A stretch of DNA of 10,779 bases from JBDIBB01 sp039812685 (GCA_039812685.1 JBDIBB010000127.1:1-10779); one strand, 5' to 3'. Positions 1 through 6,761 are shown, counted from the stretch's first letter. Numbers and translations are program-made. Notes: generated from the letters alone by a model not told the origin.

Positions 1-291
1 CACCACCGATACGCCCGACCCGGCCTGCGCCAGCACCAGCGCCGTCGTCCGCGTGCGGGCGACGGCCACCCCGCAGGTCCACCCGCGCGCGCCGGCGGCC
101 CCGGCGACGTGCACCGCGAGGCGATGCGCGCCGCCGAACAATCGATCGAGGCCCGATGCGTCGAACACCACGCCCGCTCCGCGCGCCGCCTCCACGCGCG
201 GGGAATACTCGCGCGCCAGCAGCGACAGCGCGTCGGCAGACGCCTGAGGGCTGCCATCGGCAACACCATGCACGATCACGCATGCGAACAC
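1..291 (-). CDS. imuB: ImuB-like Y-family DNA polymerase homologue, N-terminal part (cut by window edge)
   Basis: The minus strand reads openly from a GTG at 291-289 to the window edge, giving about 97 residues that begin MFACVIVHGVADGSPQASAD. The block VVFDASGLDRLFGGAHRLA (about residues 40-58) and the following VAVARTRTTALVLAQ are typical of ImuB, the catalytically dead Y-family polymerase homologue. With ImuA and DnaE2, ImuB forms the damage-induced mutagenic translesion complex at stalled forks. The N-terminal strand lacks the DxD-type catalytic acid of active Y polymerases, as expected for ImuB. An AAAGGA ribosome binding site lies 5-10 bases before the GTG and decides this start. The frame stays open upstream to about 405 through the heptamer array, with another GTG at 351, but that start has no ribosome binding site and is less likely. 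imuA lies upstream on the same strand; a dnaE2 gene would be expected beyond the left edge. Confidence 0.82.
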   Translation of the reverse strand, partial: MFACVIVHGVADGSPQASADALSLLAREYSPRVEAARGAGVVFDASGLDRLFGGAHRLAVHVAGAAGARGWTCGVAVARTRTTALVLAQAGSGVSVV

Positions 292-297
292 GGGGAT

Positions 298-303
298 CCT
301 TTC
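298..303 (-). promoter_or_regulatory. Ribosome binding site of imuB
   Basis: AAAGGA on the minus strand, six bases before the GTG at 291. It is one of the clearest ribosome binding sites in the window and fixes the imuB start downstream of the heptamer array. Confidence 0.6.
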
Positions 304-306
304 TGG

Positions 307-341
307 CTTGGGGCTTGGGGCTTGGGGCTTGGGGCTTGGGG
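307..341. repeat. Five-copy CTTGGGG heptamer array (G-quadruplex motif)
   Basis: Five perfect tandem copies of CTTGGGG fill 307-341. They give five G4 tracts at 310-313, 317-320, 324-327, 331-334 and 338-341, separated by uniform CTT loops. This matches the canonical four-tract G-quadruplex pattern on the plus strand, which is the template strand for imuB; the imuB leader RNA would be C-rich. The array ends 15 bases before the imuB GTG and almost touches its ribosome binding site. Short exact heptamers are prone to slippage, so copy number may vary between strains. No function is shown by the sequence. Confidence 0.9.
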
Positions 342-348
342 CCGTGTT

Positions 349-366
349 CACCCGCTTCGCGGGGTG
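349..366. repeat. Hairpin with GCGAAGC apex between imuA and imuB
   Basis: CACCC at 349-353 pairs with GGGTG at 362-366 around the mini-hairpin GCTTCGC (354-360), leaving G361 bulged. On the minus strand the apex reads GCGAAGC, a notably stable DNA mini-hairpin sequence. With the heptamer array it occupies the 147-bp imuA-imuB spacer (292-438), where no gene was found. It has no T-tract, so a terminator role is unproven. Confidence 0.4.
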
Positions 367-438
367 CCGGGCGCTTGCCAAGGCGCAAGGCGGCCAGCCG
401 GATCCTCAGCGCAAGTTGGGGGGCCTCCAGCCGTGCCG

Positions 439-1236
439 CTATGCCGACCTCACGTCCTCGCCCGTGGCGCTCGCGGTGTCCGCCGAAGACCGGATCTCCA
501 CACCCTGATCGCCGTCTCGCCATCGTGCCCCGGTGACGTGGACGCGCGTGACGAGCCCGGCCAGCCGCCTCGCGCAGGGATGATCTCCGGCCCACTCCCC
601 GGCCGTGCCTCCGGCATCGAGGCGTACCGAGAACCCGCGGGCGCTGCGCGTGGTCGGCTCCGGCGCCAGCACCAGGCACGCCGTCTCGCGCCCCTCCACC
701 AGCCGCGCCAGGCGCAGCCAGATGGTGAATGACAACCGCCGCAGGAGCGGGGCCGGCACCTCGCTGAAATCGAGGACGACCACGCCGAAACAGCCTGCCT
801 GCAGGACGAGCGCGGCCGCCTTGATTGCCCGATCGAGTTCCTGGTCCTGGAGGGCCCTGGCCGCTCCCGTGGCGAGGCCTCCGGCAGGCATCCGTCCCCG
901 CACCCACAACCAGTACGGCCAGCCGACCTCCACGTGCGCCAGCGATCCGGGGTCGAAGCTGTCGGCGGCATCCACCAGCGCCGCCAGTTCGCCCTGCCGC
1001 GTGGCCCGGGCCATGGTCTGGGCGGCCAGCCAGGATCGGCCAGAGGATCGCGGCCCCACCAGTTCCGAGACCTGCCCGCGCGGCCACCCGCCGCCAAGCC
1101 TTTCGTCCAGCCATGCGAGTCCGCTCGAGGCCGGCTCCGGCGCATCGGGGTGAGGCGGCTGCGAGGCTCCGAGCGTTCCATCGAGCCTGCGGGCGCGCAG
1201 CAACGACTCCAGGTGGGCAAGGACCGGCGTGGCCAT
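439..1236 (-). CDS. imuA: ImuA, RecA/SulA-like protein of the translesion mutasome
   Basis: This 265-aa protein is a RecA-fold accessory factor of the ImuA-ImuB-DnaE2 translesion system. The stretch LDERLGGGWPRGQVSELVG (about residues 43-61) runs into a P-loop-like GPRSSGRSW (61-69), and a Walker B-like VVVLDFS lies at 152-158. The Walker A lysine is replaced by Arg67, so ATP hydrolysis may be weak or absent; ImuA proteins often have degenerate P-loops. The length fits the family's 200-300 residues. The ATG at 1236-1234 is preceded by GAGAG about 9-13 bases upstream. imuB follows on the same strand after a 147-bp spacer, longer than the usual tight coupling of this cassette. Induction by the SOS response is typical of the family, but no consensus LexA box is obvious here. 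Alternative labels would be 'RecA-like' or 'SulA-like' protein. Confidence 0.82.
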   Translation of the reverse strand: MATPVLAHLESLLRARRLDGTLGASQPPHPDAPEPASSGLAWLDERLGGGWPRGQVSELVGPRSSGRSWLAAQTMARATRQGELAALVDAADSFDPGSLAHVEVGWPYWLWVRGRMPAGGLATGAARALQDQELDRAIKAAALVLQAGCFGVVVLDFSEVPAPLLRRLSFTIWLRLARLVEGRETACLVLAPEPTTRSARGFSVRLDAGGTAGEWAGDHPCARRLAGLVTRVHVTGARWRDGDQGVEIRSSADTASATGEDVRSA

Positions 1237-1260
1237 GGGGCGCTCTCGCAGCGATGGTGA

Positions 1261-1303
1261 TGCCGGTTCACGCCGGCACCACGCGACATTCGTTTTATTT
1301 TCG
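1261..1303 (-). promoter_or_regulatory. Candidate control region of imuA: inverted repeat and CGAA-N7-CGAA direct repeat
   Basis: On the minus strand, upstream of the imuA ATG, two CGAA half-sites (1303-1300 and 1292-1289) are separated by 7 bases, an 11-bp period. They flank the only A/T-rich stretch of the intergenic region. Closer to the gene, TGCCGG (1261-1266) and CCGGCA (1273-1278) form a perfect 6-bp inverted repeat with a 6-base spacer. Alphaproteobacterial LexA boxes are GTTC-N7-GTTC direct repeats, so the spacing is suggestive, but the half-site differs. Treat this as a candidate operator only. The rest of the 235-bp divergent intergenic region (1237-1471) holds no gene. Confidence 0.22.
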
Positions 1304-1387
1304 CCTCAATGGAAGTCCGTTGGCAAGGGCATCCTGCGCCCCCGCCATGACACGGTAGGTCACGCTCGCGGCCGGCGCGCGCGATAA

Positions 1388-1395
1388 GCTATCTG
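1388..1395 (+). promoter_or_regulatory. Weak candidate -10 element for aspartate kinase
   Basis: GCTATCTG at 1388-1395 resembles the GCTA-type -10 cores found before other genes in this window. It also forms a GATA-AGC-TATC inverted repeat at 1383-1393. No convincing -35 is visible. It would give a leader of about 70 bases containing a GGCCC-N6-GGGCC hairpin. Confidence 0.25.
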
Positions 1396-1471
1396 GCTGC
1401 AGGACGCCCGGCGGCCCGGTCCGGGGCCCTGGACGCCTCGCACCCACGCGTCATCACGTCCCAAGCCCCCT

Positions 1472-2872
1472 ATGTCTCGACTCGTCATCAAGTTCGGCGG
1501 CACCTCGGTCGGTTCGGCCGATGCCATCCGGCAGGCTGCCGCTTTCGTGCGCGATCTGGCCCGAGACGGCCACGCCGTGGTTGTCGTCACCTCCGCGATG
1601 AGCGGTGTCACCGATCTGCTGCTGGCCGGCGCCCAGGCCGCCGCCCGCGCCGAGCTCGGCCGGTTCCTCGAGGTGGCCAGCAGCATCCGCCGCAAGCACG
1701 CGGACGCCGCCGAGGCGCTGTTTCCCGATGCCGCGCTGCGCGCCCGCGCCATGGATCCCGTGGAGCAGCGGCTCAACGAGCTGTCGCGCCTGGCAGAGGC
1801 GCTGGCCGTGATCGGCGAGGCCTCACCGCGCGCGCTCGACGCCGTGGCCTCCCTCGGCGAGCGGATGAGCATTCACCTGCTGGCCCGCGCCATCGAGGCC
1901 GCGGGCGCCGCCGCCGCCCCCGTGGAGGCCACCTGCTTCGTGCGCACCGATGGCGTGCATCAGTCGGCGGTGCCCGACATGGCCGTCACCCGCGAGCTGG
2001 CCGCCCGCAACCTGCTGCCGCTCATCGATCGCGGGGCGGTCCCCGTGATCACCGGCTTCATCGGCGCCACCGAGGCCGGCGCCGTCACGACACTGGGCCG
2101 CGGCGGCAGCGACTACTCCGCCGCCATTGCCGGCGCGGCGCTCGACGCCGACGAGGTGTGGATCTGCACGGACGTCGACGGCGTGATGACGGCCGATCCG
2201 CGCGTGGTGACCGGCGTGCGCACGCTCGAGCGCGTGTCGTACCGCGAGATGTCGGAGCTGGCCTACTTCGGCGCGAAGATCCTGCACCCGAAGACGGTCC
2301 TGCCGGCGCTCGAGCGTGGCATCCCGATTCGCATCCGCAACACCTTCAACCCGGCGCACCCCGGCACGCTCGTGGTGGCCAACGGCGAGCAGCCCGGCGG
2401 GTTCCTCCAGGCCGTCACCTCCATCGAGAAGCAGAGCCTGGTCACCATCGAAGGCCGAGGCATGCTCGGCGTGCCGGGCATCGCCGCGCGTGCCTTCGCC
2501 GCGGTTGCCCGCACCGGCACCAGCGTGCCGATGATCTCGCAGTCGTCCTCCGAGCAGAGCATCTGCTTCGCGGTGCCGCAGACGGCGGCCGATCGCGTCC
2601 TGGCCGCGCTGCGCGACGCCTTCGACCGCGAGCTCGCCCGGCGCGACATCGAGCGCATCACCTCGCAGGACGATGTCGTGGTGGTGACCGTGGTGGGCGC
2701 GGCCATCCGCAACACGCCCGGCGTGGCCGGCCGCATCTTCACCGCGGTCGGCAACGGCGCGATCAACGTCATCGCCATCGCGATGGGCTCCTCCGAGTGC
2801 AGCATCAGCCTCGTGGTGGACGGCCCGCACGCGCGTGAGGCCGTACGGCAGATCCATCAGCTGCTGGCGTGA
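1472..2872 (+). CDS. lysC: Aspartate kinase (monofunctional, two ACT domains)
   Basis: This enzyme phosphorylates L-aspartate with ATP, the committed step towards lysine, threonine, methionine and diaminopimelate, in the cytoplasm. The 466-aa protein starts MSRLVIKFGGTSVG, the kinase signature with Lys7, and carries TTLGRGGSDYSA (206-217) and TDVDGVMTADPR (233-244) for nucleotide and aspartate binding. Two regulatory ACT domains follow at about 322-390 and 402-466, including ISQSSSEQSICFAV and SSECSISLVVD. There is no fused homoserine dehydrogenase domain, and the length matches LysC-type enzymes (about 450 residues). Feedback inhibition by lysine and/or threonine is expected, but which effector cannot be read here. 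The ATG at 1472 is chosen because the kinase signature starts within six residues; no clear ribosome binding site precedes it. It is divergent from imuA and shows no operon partner. Confidence 0.95.
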   Translation: MSRLVIKFGGTSVGSADAIRQAAAFVRDLARDGHAVVVVTSAMSGVTDLLLAGAQAAARAELGRFLEVASSIRRKHADAAEALFPDAALRARAMDPVEQRLNELSRLAEALAVIGEASPRALDAVASLGERMSIHLLARAIEAAGAAAAPVEATCFVRTDGVHQSAVPDMAVTRELAARNLLPLIDRGAVPVITGFIGATEAGAVTTLGRGGSDYSAAIAGAALDADEVWICTDVDGVMTADPRVVTGVRTLERVSYREMSELAYFGAKILHPKTVLPALERGIPIRIRNTFNPAHPGTLVVANGEQPGGFLQAVTSIEKQSLVTIEGRGMLGVPGIAARAFAAVARTGTSVPMISQSSSEQSICFAVPQTAADRVLAALRDAFDRELARRDIERITSQDDVVVVTVVGAAIRNTPGVAGRIFTAVGNGAINVIAIAMGSSECSISLVVDGPHAREAVRQIHQLLA

Positions 2873-2884
2873 CCGGGGCCACGC
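2867..2884 (+). repeat. Hairpin at the lysC stop codon
   Basis: GCGTG (2867-2871) pairs with CACGC (2880-2884) around an 8-base loop; the TGA stop (2870-2872) starts in the stem. At this GC content a 5-bp stem is only weakly significant. No T-run follows. Confidence 0.25.
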
Positions 2885-2963
2885 GGCTCAGGATCATCCG
2901 GCAGGTGGGCTCCGGCGTCCCGGCGTCGACGATCGCCTCCTGAGGCCCGGCCGGGCGCGACCG

Positions 2964-2980
2964 GCGCCGGCCACCGGCGC
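2964..2980. terminator. GC-rich hairpin between lysC and the MFS gene
   Basis: GCGCCGG (2964-2970) and CCGGCGC (2974-2980) form a perfect 7-bp stem with a CCA loop, about 90 bases after the lysC stop and before the next promoter-like core. It lacks the T-tract of a classical intrinsic terminator, so it may be a terminator of the hairpin-only kind or an mRNA end stabiliser. Confidence 0.3.
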
Positions 2981-3020
2981 GCCGTGCGGTGCGCTCGACC
3001 CGGGCCTTCCAGGCCCGGAT

Positions 3021-3028
3021 GCTACACT
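3021..3028 (+). promoter_or_regulatory. Candidate extended -10 element for the MFS gene
   Basis: TGCTACACT ending at 3028 reads as an extended -10 (TGn then TACACT at 3023-3028). Transcription would begin near 3035, which argues against translation starts upstream of it (such as GTG 2989) and favours TTG 3061 or GTG 3094. Confidence 0.4.
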
Positions 3029-3093
3029 TGGCCTTCGACTTCACGAGGCCCAGTCCGTCGTTGCCTTCTCCCCTGCGCCCCGATCCCGCAGCC

Positions 3094-4353
3094 GTGTCGG
3101 CCCCCCGTCCGGCCGCCGTCCGCATCGCGCGGCGCCTCGGGGCGGCGCTCATCCACCGCGACTTCAGGATCCTGTGGATCGGCGCCTTCACGTCCACCGT
3201 CGGCACGTGGATGCAGAACGTCGCGAAGAACTGGCTCGTCCTCGACCTCACCAACTCGTCGTTCTACCTCGGCCTCGACTCCTTCCTCGGCGAGCTGCCG
3301 CTCATCCTCTTCACGCTGCTCGGCGGCGTCGTCGCCGATCGCCACAGCCGGCGCCTGCTGCTCAGCGGCTCGCAGTACGTGCAGATGGCGTGTGCCTTCG
3401 CGCTGGCGCTGCTCGTCTACACCGGGGCGATCGACATCCGGCACATCCTCGCGCTCTCCTTCGTGGCCGGCACGGCGCAGGCCTTCGGCGGCCCGGCCTA
3501 CCAGTCGCTGATCCCGGCGCTGGTGCCCAAGGCCGATCTCCCCAATGCCGTGGCGCTGAACTCCATCCAGTTCAACCTCGGGCGCATCATCGGTCCCACC
3601 ATCGCCGGCACCACGCTGGCGGTGCTGGGACGGTGGCTGGGGCAGACCGCCGGCACGGCCGTGTGTTTCGTGCTCAACGGGCTCTCGTTCCTCGCGGTCA
3701 TCACCGGCCTGCGGATGCTGCGCGGCGGCGACGCCACGCCGGGGCCACGCAAGGAACTCTGGCAGGAACTGCGCGGCGGCCTGCGCTACGTCCGCTCGCA
3801 TCCATCGCTGCTGACGCTCACCGCGCTGGCGAGCCTCGGGACGTTCCTCGGCGTGCCGCTGATGACGTTCCTGCCGGTCGTGGCGCGCGACGTCTTCGGT
3901 CGCGGCGTCGATCTCTACAGCGAGATGCTGGTGGTCTCGGGCGCCGGTGCGGTGGCCGGCGCGCTGCTGGTGGCCTGGATCGGCCGCAGCGCCCGGATCG
4001 GCCGCACCATGCTGTGGTCGCAGGTCGCCTTCGGCCTCGCCTTCATCGGCTTTGCCCTCTCCACGACGCTCTGGGTGAGCCTGGTGCTGTTGTTCGTGGC
4101 GAGCGGGCTGCTGATGGTGGGCTTCTCGCTGCTCAGTTCCCTCGTGCAACTGATCGCCCCAGACGAGATGCGCGGCCGCGTGATGAGCATCTACATGGTG
4201 GCCTTCCGCGGCGGCACGCCGGTCGGCAGCCTCGTCTCCGGCTACGCCATGAGCCTGGCGTCGGCGCCCATGGTCCTCGCGATCGATGGCGCCCTGCTCA
4301 TTCTCGTCGTGGCGTGGCTCGCCTGGCGGCGGCAGGTGCTGCGCGATCTGTGA
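3094..4353 (+). CDS. MFS exporter, EntS / MFS_3 family
   Basis: This is a major-facilitator efflux protein of the inner membrane, proton-driven by family analogy; the substrate is unknown. From GTG 3094 it has 419 residues, about the size of EntS (roughly 415). The segment HRDFRILWIGAFTSTVGTWM (about residues 22-41) is the characteristic first helix of the family. The loop after helix 2 has VVADRHSRRLLL, the MFS motif A-like segment (GG..ADR..RR), and a second copy-like block DEMRGRVMSIYM lies late in the protein. Hydrophobic segments are consistent with 12 helices. The frame extends upstream to GTG 2989, but the promoter-like core at 3021-3028 and family N-termini favour 3094; TTG 3061 with GAGG about 13 bases upstream is the alternative. 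It is a single gene with its own promoter, and its stop codon is enclosed in a strong hairpin. Confidence 0.88.
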   Translation: MSAPRPAAVRIARRLGAALIHRDFRILWIGAFTSTVGTWMQNVAKNWLVLDLTNSSFYLGLDSFLGELPLILFTLLGGVVADRHSRRLLLSGSQYVQMACAFALALLVYTGAIDIRHILALSFVAGTAQAFGGPAYQSLIPALVPKADLPNAVALNSIQFNLGRIIGPTIAGTTLAVLGRWLGQTAGTAVCFVLNGLSFLAVITGLRMLRGGDATPGPRKELWQELRGGLRYVRSHPSLLTLTALASLGTFLGVPLMTFLPVVARDVFGRGVDLYSEMLVVSGAGAVAGALLVAWIGRSARIGRTMLWSQVAFGLAFIGFALSTTLWVSLVLLFVASGLLMVGFSLLSSLVQLIAPDEMRGRVMSIYMVAFRGGTPVGSLVSGYAMSLASAPMVLAIDGALLILVVAWLAWRRQVLRDL

Positions 4354-4361
4354 AGATCGCG
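4342..4361 (+). terminator. Perfect 8-bp hairpin enclosing the MFS stop codon
   Basis: CGCGATCT (4342-4349) pairs perfectly with AGATCGCG (4354-4361) across the tetraloop GTGA (4350-4353), a GNRA-type loop whose last three bases are the TGA stop codon. No T-tract follows, so it is not a textbook intrinsic terminator. It could act as an mRNA 3' stabiliser or influence termination of translation. It is the strongest small hairpin in the window. Confidence 0.5.
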
Positions 4362-4444
4362 GCGGCGGCGACCTGGCGGTCCCGGGCGCCCGCTCGATGC
4401 GGCCGTGCGGCCCCGCGCCGCGTCACCGCGCGCGGGGGCCTCGC

Positions 4445-4452
4445 GCTACAAT
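4445..4452 (+). promoter_or_regulatory. Candidate -10 element for the two-component genes
   Basis: GCTACAAT at 4445-4452 contains TACAAT, one mismatch from TATAAT. Transcription would begin near 4459 and leave a leader of about 130 bases before the response regulator ATG at 4591. No clear -35 is visible; CGTCACC at 4421-4427 is a poor candidate. The MFS-regulator gap (4354-4590) otherwise holds no gene. Confidence 0.4.
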
Positions 4453-4590
4453 GCCCCGACGTCTTCGACGCCCGCCCCGCGCACGGATCACGCCCGGCCG
4501 CGGGTGCCCTGCTCGCGCCATGATCCCCTATCGCACGTCCGGCGTTTCGCGACGCGCCACCCCAGCCGGCGTGCCGCCTCCGGGTCCGTC

Positions 4591-5298
4591 ATGACCGACG
4601 TGCTCATCGTCGAGGACGATCGTGACATCGCCGACCTGGTCGTGCACTACCTCACGAGGGCCGGGTACCCCAGCCGCGTCGTGGCCGGCGGCCTCGAGGC
4701 CCTCTCCGCGGCACGCGAGCGCGTGCCCGGTGTCGTGGTGCTCGACGTCATGCTGCCGGGACTCGACGGTTTCGAAGTGTGCCGCGAGCTGCGCGGCGAC
4801 CCGCGCACGGCCGACGTGCCGATCATCATCCTCACCGCGCGGGCCGAGGAGGCCGATCGCGTGCTGGGGCTCGAGCTGGGCGCCGACGACTACGTCACCA
4901 AGCCCTTCAGCCCCAAGGAGCTGGTGGCCCGCGTGAAGGCGCAGTTGCGGCGTGGCCGCCGCGGCGCGGGCGAGGTTCCCACGCTCGCCTACCGCTCGCT
5001 CGTGGTGGACGCGGCCCGGCACGTGGTGACCGATGCCGGCCGCGAGGTGCACCTCACGGCGAAGGAGTTCCTGCTCCTGCAGTACCTGATTCAGCACCAG
5101 GGCCGCGTGCTCACGCGCGACCTGCTGCTCACCGACGTCTGGGGCTACCAGTACACAGGCGGCACGCGCACGGTGGACGTGCACGTACGGCGCCTGCGCG
5201 AGAAGCTGCCGCTGCTGGTCGACGCCCTGGTCACCGTCAAGCAGTTCGGCTACAAGCTGGCCGAGGCCGGCGCCCCGCCCGGCGGATACGGCGGGTAA
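4591..5298 (+). CDS. OmpR/PhoB-type response regulator
   Basis: This 235-aa cytoplasmic transcription factor is activated by phosphorylation from the adjacent kinase. The receiver domain starts directly at MTDVLIVEDDRD with acidic pocket Glu8/Asp9/Asp10. The phosphoacceptor Asp52 is in VVLDVMLPGLDG, with Thr82 and Lys104 (KPFSP) completing the active site. A linker with RRGRRG precedes an OmpR-type winged helix at about 130-225, including LTAKEFLLLQYLIQ and GTRTVDVHVRRLREKL. The frame is open upstream to 4405, but the ATG at 4591 gives the canonical receiver N-terminus. The stop is 13-19 bp before the kinase start, so the two are co-transcribed. Sequence style is PhoB/PhoP-like, but no pst, phoU or alkaline phosphatase gene is nearby, so phosphate control should not be assumed. 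The next gene downstream is cstA. Confidence 0.93.
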   Translation: MTDVLIVEDDRDIADLVVHYLTRAGYPSRVVAGGLEALSAARERVPGVVVLDVMLPGLDGFEVCRELRGDPRTADVPIIILTARAEEADRVLGLELGADDYVTKPFSPKELVARVKAQLRRGRRGAGEVPTLAYRSLVVDAARHVVTDAGREVHLTAKEFLLLQYLIQHQGRVLTRDLLLTDVWGYQYTGGTRTVDVHVRRLREKLPLLVDALVTVKQFGYKLAEAGAPPGGYGG

Positions 5299-5311
5299 CG
5301 ACCGATCGCGC

Positions 5312-6673
5312 GTGTCCATGAGAACGATTGCCGGGTGGCCGGCCACGCCGATGGCCGCGGCCGCGGCGGCCGCCACGGTGGTGGCAGGCGCCACGCACGC
5401 GGCGGGCGGGCCCTGGTGGCTGACGTCACTGCTTGCCGTGCTGTCGGCCTGCGGCGTCGTGGGCGGCGCGTGGCGGCACAGTGCCGCCGCCAGGGCCCGG
5501 ACGCTGAGCGACATCTGCGCGCGCGTGCTCGCCGCTTCCACCGGGCTCGAGGCGCCGTCGTTCCGCATCACCGGCGATGCCGACCTCGTGGCGCTGGGCC
5601 GCACGCTGGAGGACGGCTTCGGCGTCGTCGGCGGCCAGCGGGCCGAACTGCGGCGCGACCGCGCGCGACTGGCCGCCATCCTCTCGGGCATGGTCGAGGG
5701 CGTGCTCGTGGTGAACGCCACGGGCGAAGTCGATCTCGTCAACGAGGCGGCCAGGCACCTGCTGCGGCTGCCGGCGTCGGCATTGGGCCACCGTTACGAA
5801 GAACTGATTCGGCATCCCGACGTCGCAGCCCAGATCACGCGCGCGCTGCAGGGCGGGATGCCCGGCGGCGTCGAGCTCTCGCTGAACCGGGATCCCGGGC
5901 AGATTTTCGTCGCACGTGCCGCTCCGGTGGTGGCCGGCGCCGACCACGGCGCCGTGCTCGTGCTGCACGACATCACCGACCTGCGGCGCGCCGACCGTAT
6001 CCGCCGCGACTTCGTCGCCAACGTCTCGCACGAACTGCGGACGCCGCTGACGGCGATTCGCGGGTACGTGGAGGCGCTGCTGGAGGCGCCGCTCGATCCC
6101 GACGACACCTCGCGGTTCCTCGGCGTGGTGGCACGCCACGCCCAGCGGATGGAGACGCTGGTGAAGGACCTGCTGCGGCTGGCGCGCCTCGACGCGGGCC
6201 AGGAGGCGATCGACAGCGCGGCGTGTGCCGTCGGCCAGATCTGGAGCGGCGTGGCCGCCGAACTGGCTCCGGCGCTCGAAGCCAGGCGTCAGACGATCCA
6301 CGTCGACATCGCACCCGATGCCGGCACGGTCGCGGGCGATCCCGTCATGCTCCACGACATCTTCCGCAACCTGGTGGAGAACGCGTCGAACTACTCACCC
6401 GAGGGCAGCGCCATCACGCTCGACGCACGGCTGGACGGCGACCTGGTGCAACTGCGCGTGCTCGACGAGGGCCCGGGCATCCCCGACGGCGACCTGCAAC
6501 GCATCTTCGAGCGGTTCTACCGCGTGGACAAGGCGCGCTCGCGGGAGACCGGCGGAACGGGACTCGGGCTGTCGATCGTCAAGCACCTCGTGGAGCTGCA
6601 CCGGGGCGACGTGGAGGCGGGCAACCGTGGCATCCGGGGCGCGGTCTTCACGCTCCGCCTGCCGCGCACCTGA
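5312..6673 (+). CDS. PhoR-like membrane sensor histidine kinase with PAS domain
   Basis: The 453-aa protein senses a signal and phosphorylates the preceding response regulator. Two N-terminal hydrophobic segments (about 13-29 and 36-53) are joined by a very short loop, so there is almost no periplasmic sensor domain. A linker at 54-115 leads into a PAS domain at about 116-222 (LSGMVEGVLVVNATGEV). HisKA has the phosphoacceptor His240 in FVANVSHELRTPLTAIRGY. The ATPase domain shows the N box NLVENASNYS (353-362), G1 DEGPGIP (385-391), the F-box region IFERFYRVDKARS and G2 GGTGLGLSIVKHL (414-426). All key residues are present. GTG 5312 and ATG 5318 are both in frame and either could be the start. 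The likely signal is sensed in or near the membrane or by the PAS domain; the ligand is unknown. Confidence 0.92.
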   Translation: MSMRTIAGWPATPMAAAAAAATVVAGATHAAGGPWWLTSLLAVLSACGVVGGAWRHSAAARARTLSDICARVLAASTGLEAPSFRITGDADLVALGRTLEDGFGVVGGQRAELRRDRARLAAILSGMVEGVLVVNATGEVDLVNEAARHLLRLPASALGHRYEELIRHPDVAAQITRALQGGMPGGVELSLNRDPGQIFVARAAPVVAGADHGAVLVLHDITDLRRADRIRRDFVANVSHELRTPLTAIRGYVEALLEAPLDPDDTSRFLGVVARHAQRMETLVKDLLRLARLDAGQEAIDSAACAVGQIWSGVAAELAPALEARRQTIHVDIAPDAGTVAGDPVMLHDIFRNLVENASNYSPEGSAITLDARLDGDLVQLRVLDEGPGIPDGDLQRIFERFYRVDKARSRETGGTGLGLSIVKHLVELHRGDVEAGNRGIRGAVFTLRLPRT

Positions 6674-6679
6674 CGCGGC
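6661..6679 (+). repeat. Hairpin enclosing the histidine kinase stop codon
   Basis: GCCGCG (6661-6666) pairs perfectly with CGCGGC (6674-6679); the 7-base loop ends with the TGA stop (6671-6673). No T-tract follows. It may attenuate or end the two-component transcript before the cstA promoter at 6735. Confidence 0.35.
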
Positions 6680-6734
6680 GCCACCTGTCTGGGGCCCGCC
6701 GTCCTGTCCGGTCACGACCGCCCGCCGGGGTTGT

Positions 6735-6742
6735 GCTATAAC
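6735..6742 (+). promoter_or_regulatory. Extended -10 promoter element of cstA
   Basis: TGCTATAAC ending at 6742 is an extended -10 (TGn then TATAAC at 6737-6742), the best -10 in the window. Transcription near 6749 would give a leader of only about 13 bases carrying the ribosome binding site at 6751-6755. No good -35 is visible, as is common with extended -10 promoters. It shows that cstA can be expressed independently of the kinase genes. Confidence 0.5.
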
Positions 6743-6750
6743 GCGGTTCC

Positions 6751-6755
6751 AGAGG
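6751..6755 (+). promoter_or_regulatory. Ribosome binding site of cstA
   Basis: AGAGG six bases before the ATG at 6762, one of few clear Shine-Dalgarno sites here; it fixes the start. Confidence 0.6.
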
Positions 6756-6761
6756 TAACCG

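Noticed and set aside
307..341. CRISPR array
   Set aside because: The repeats are uninterrupted 7-mers with no spacers and no cas genes.
450..1289. A 279-codon alternative minus-strand frame over imuA
   Set aside because: It is Arg/Trp/Pro-rich without domains; the other frame has the RecA-like P-loop region.
2835..4523. A 562-codon plus-strand ORF overlapping the MFS gene
   Set aside because: It is an Arg/Ala/Pro-rich shadow frame of a GC-rich genome; the overlapping frame has a clear 12-helix MFS protein.
5312..5320. A strong ribosome binding site to choose between GTG 5312 and ATG 5318 of the histidine kinase
   Set aside because: Neither start has a clear Shine-Dalgarno sequence, so the choice was left open; the two differ by only two residues.
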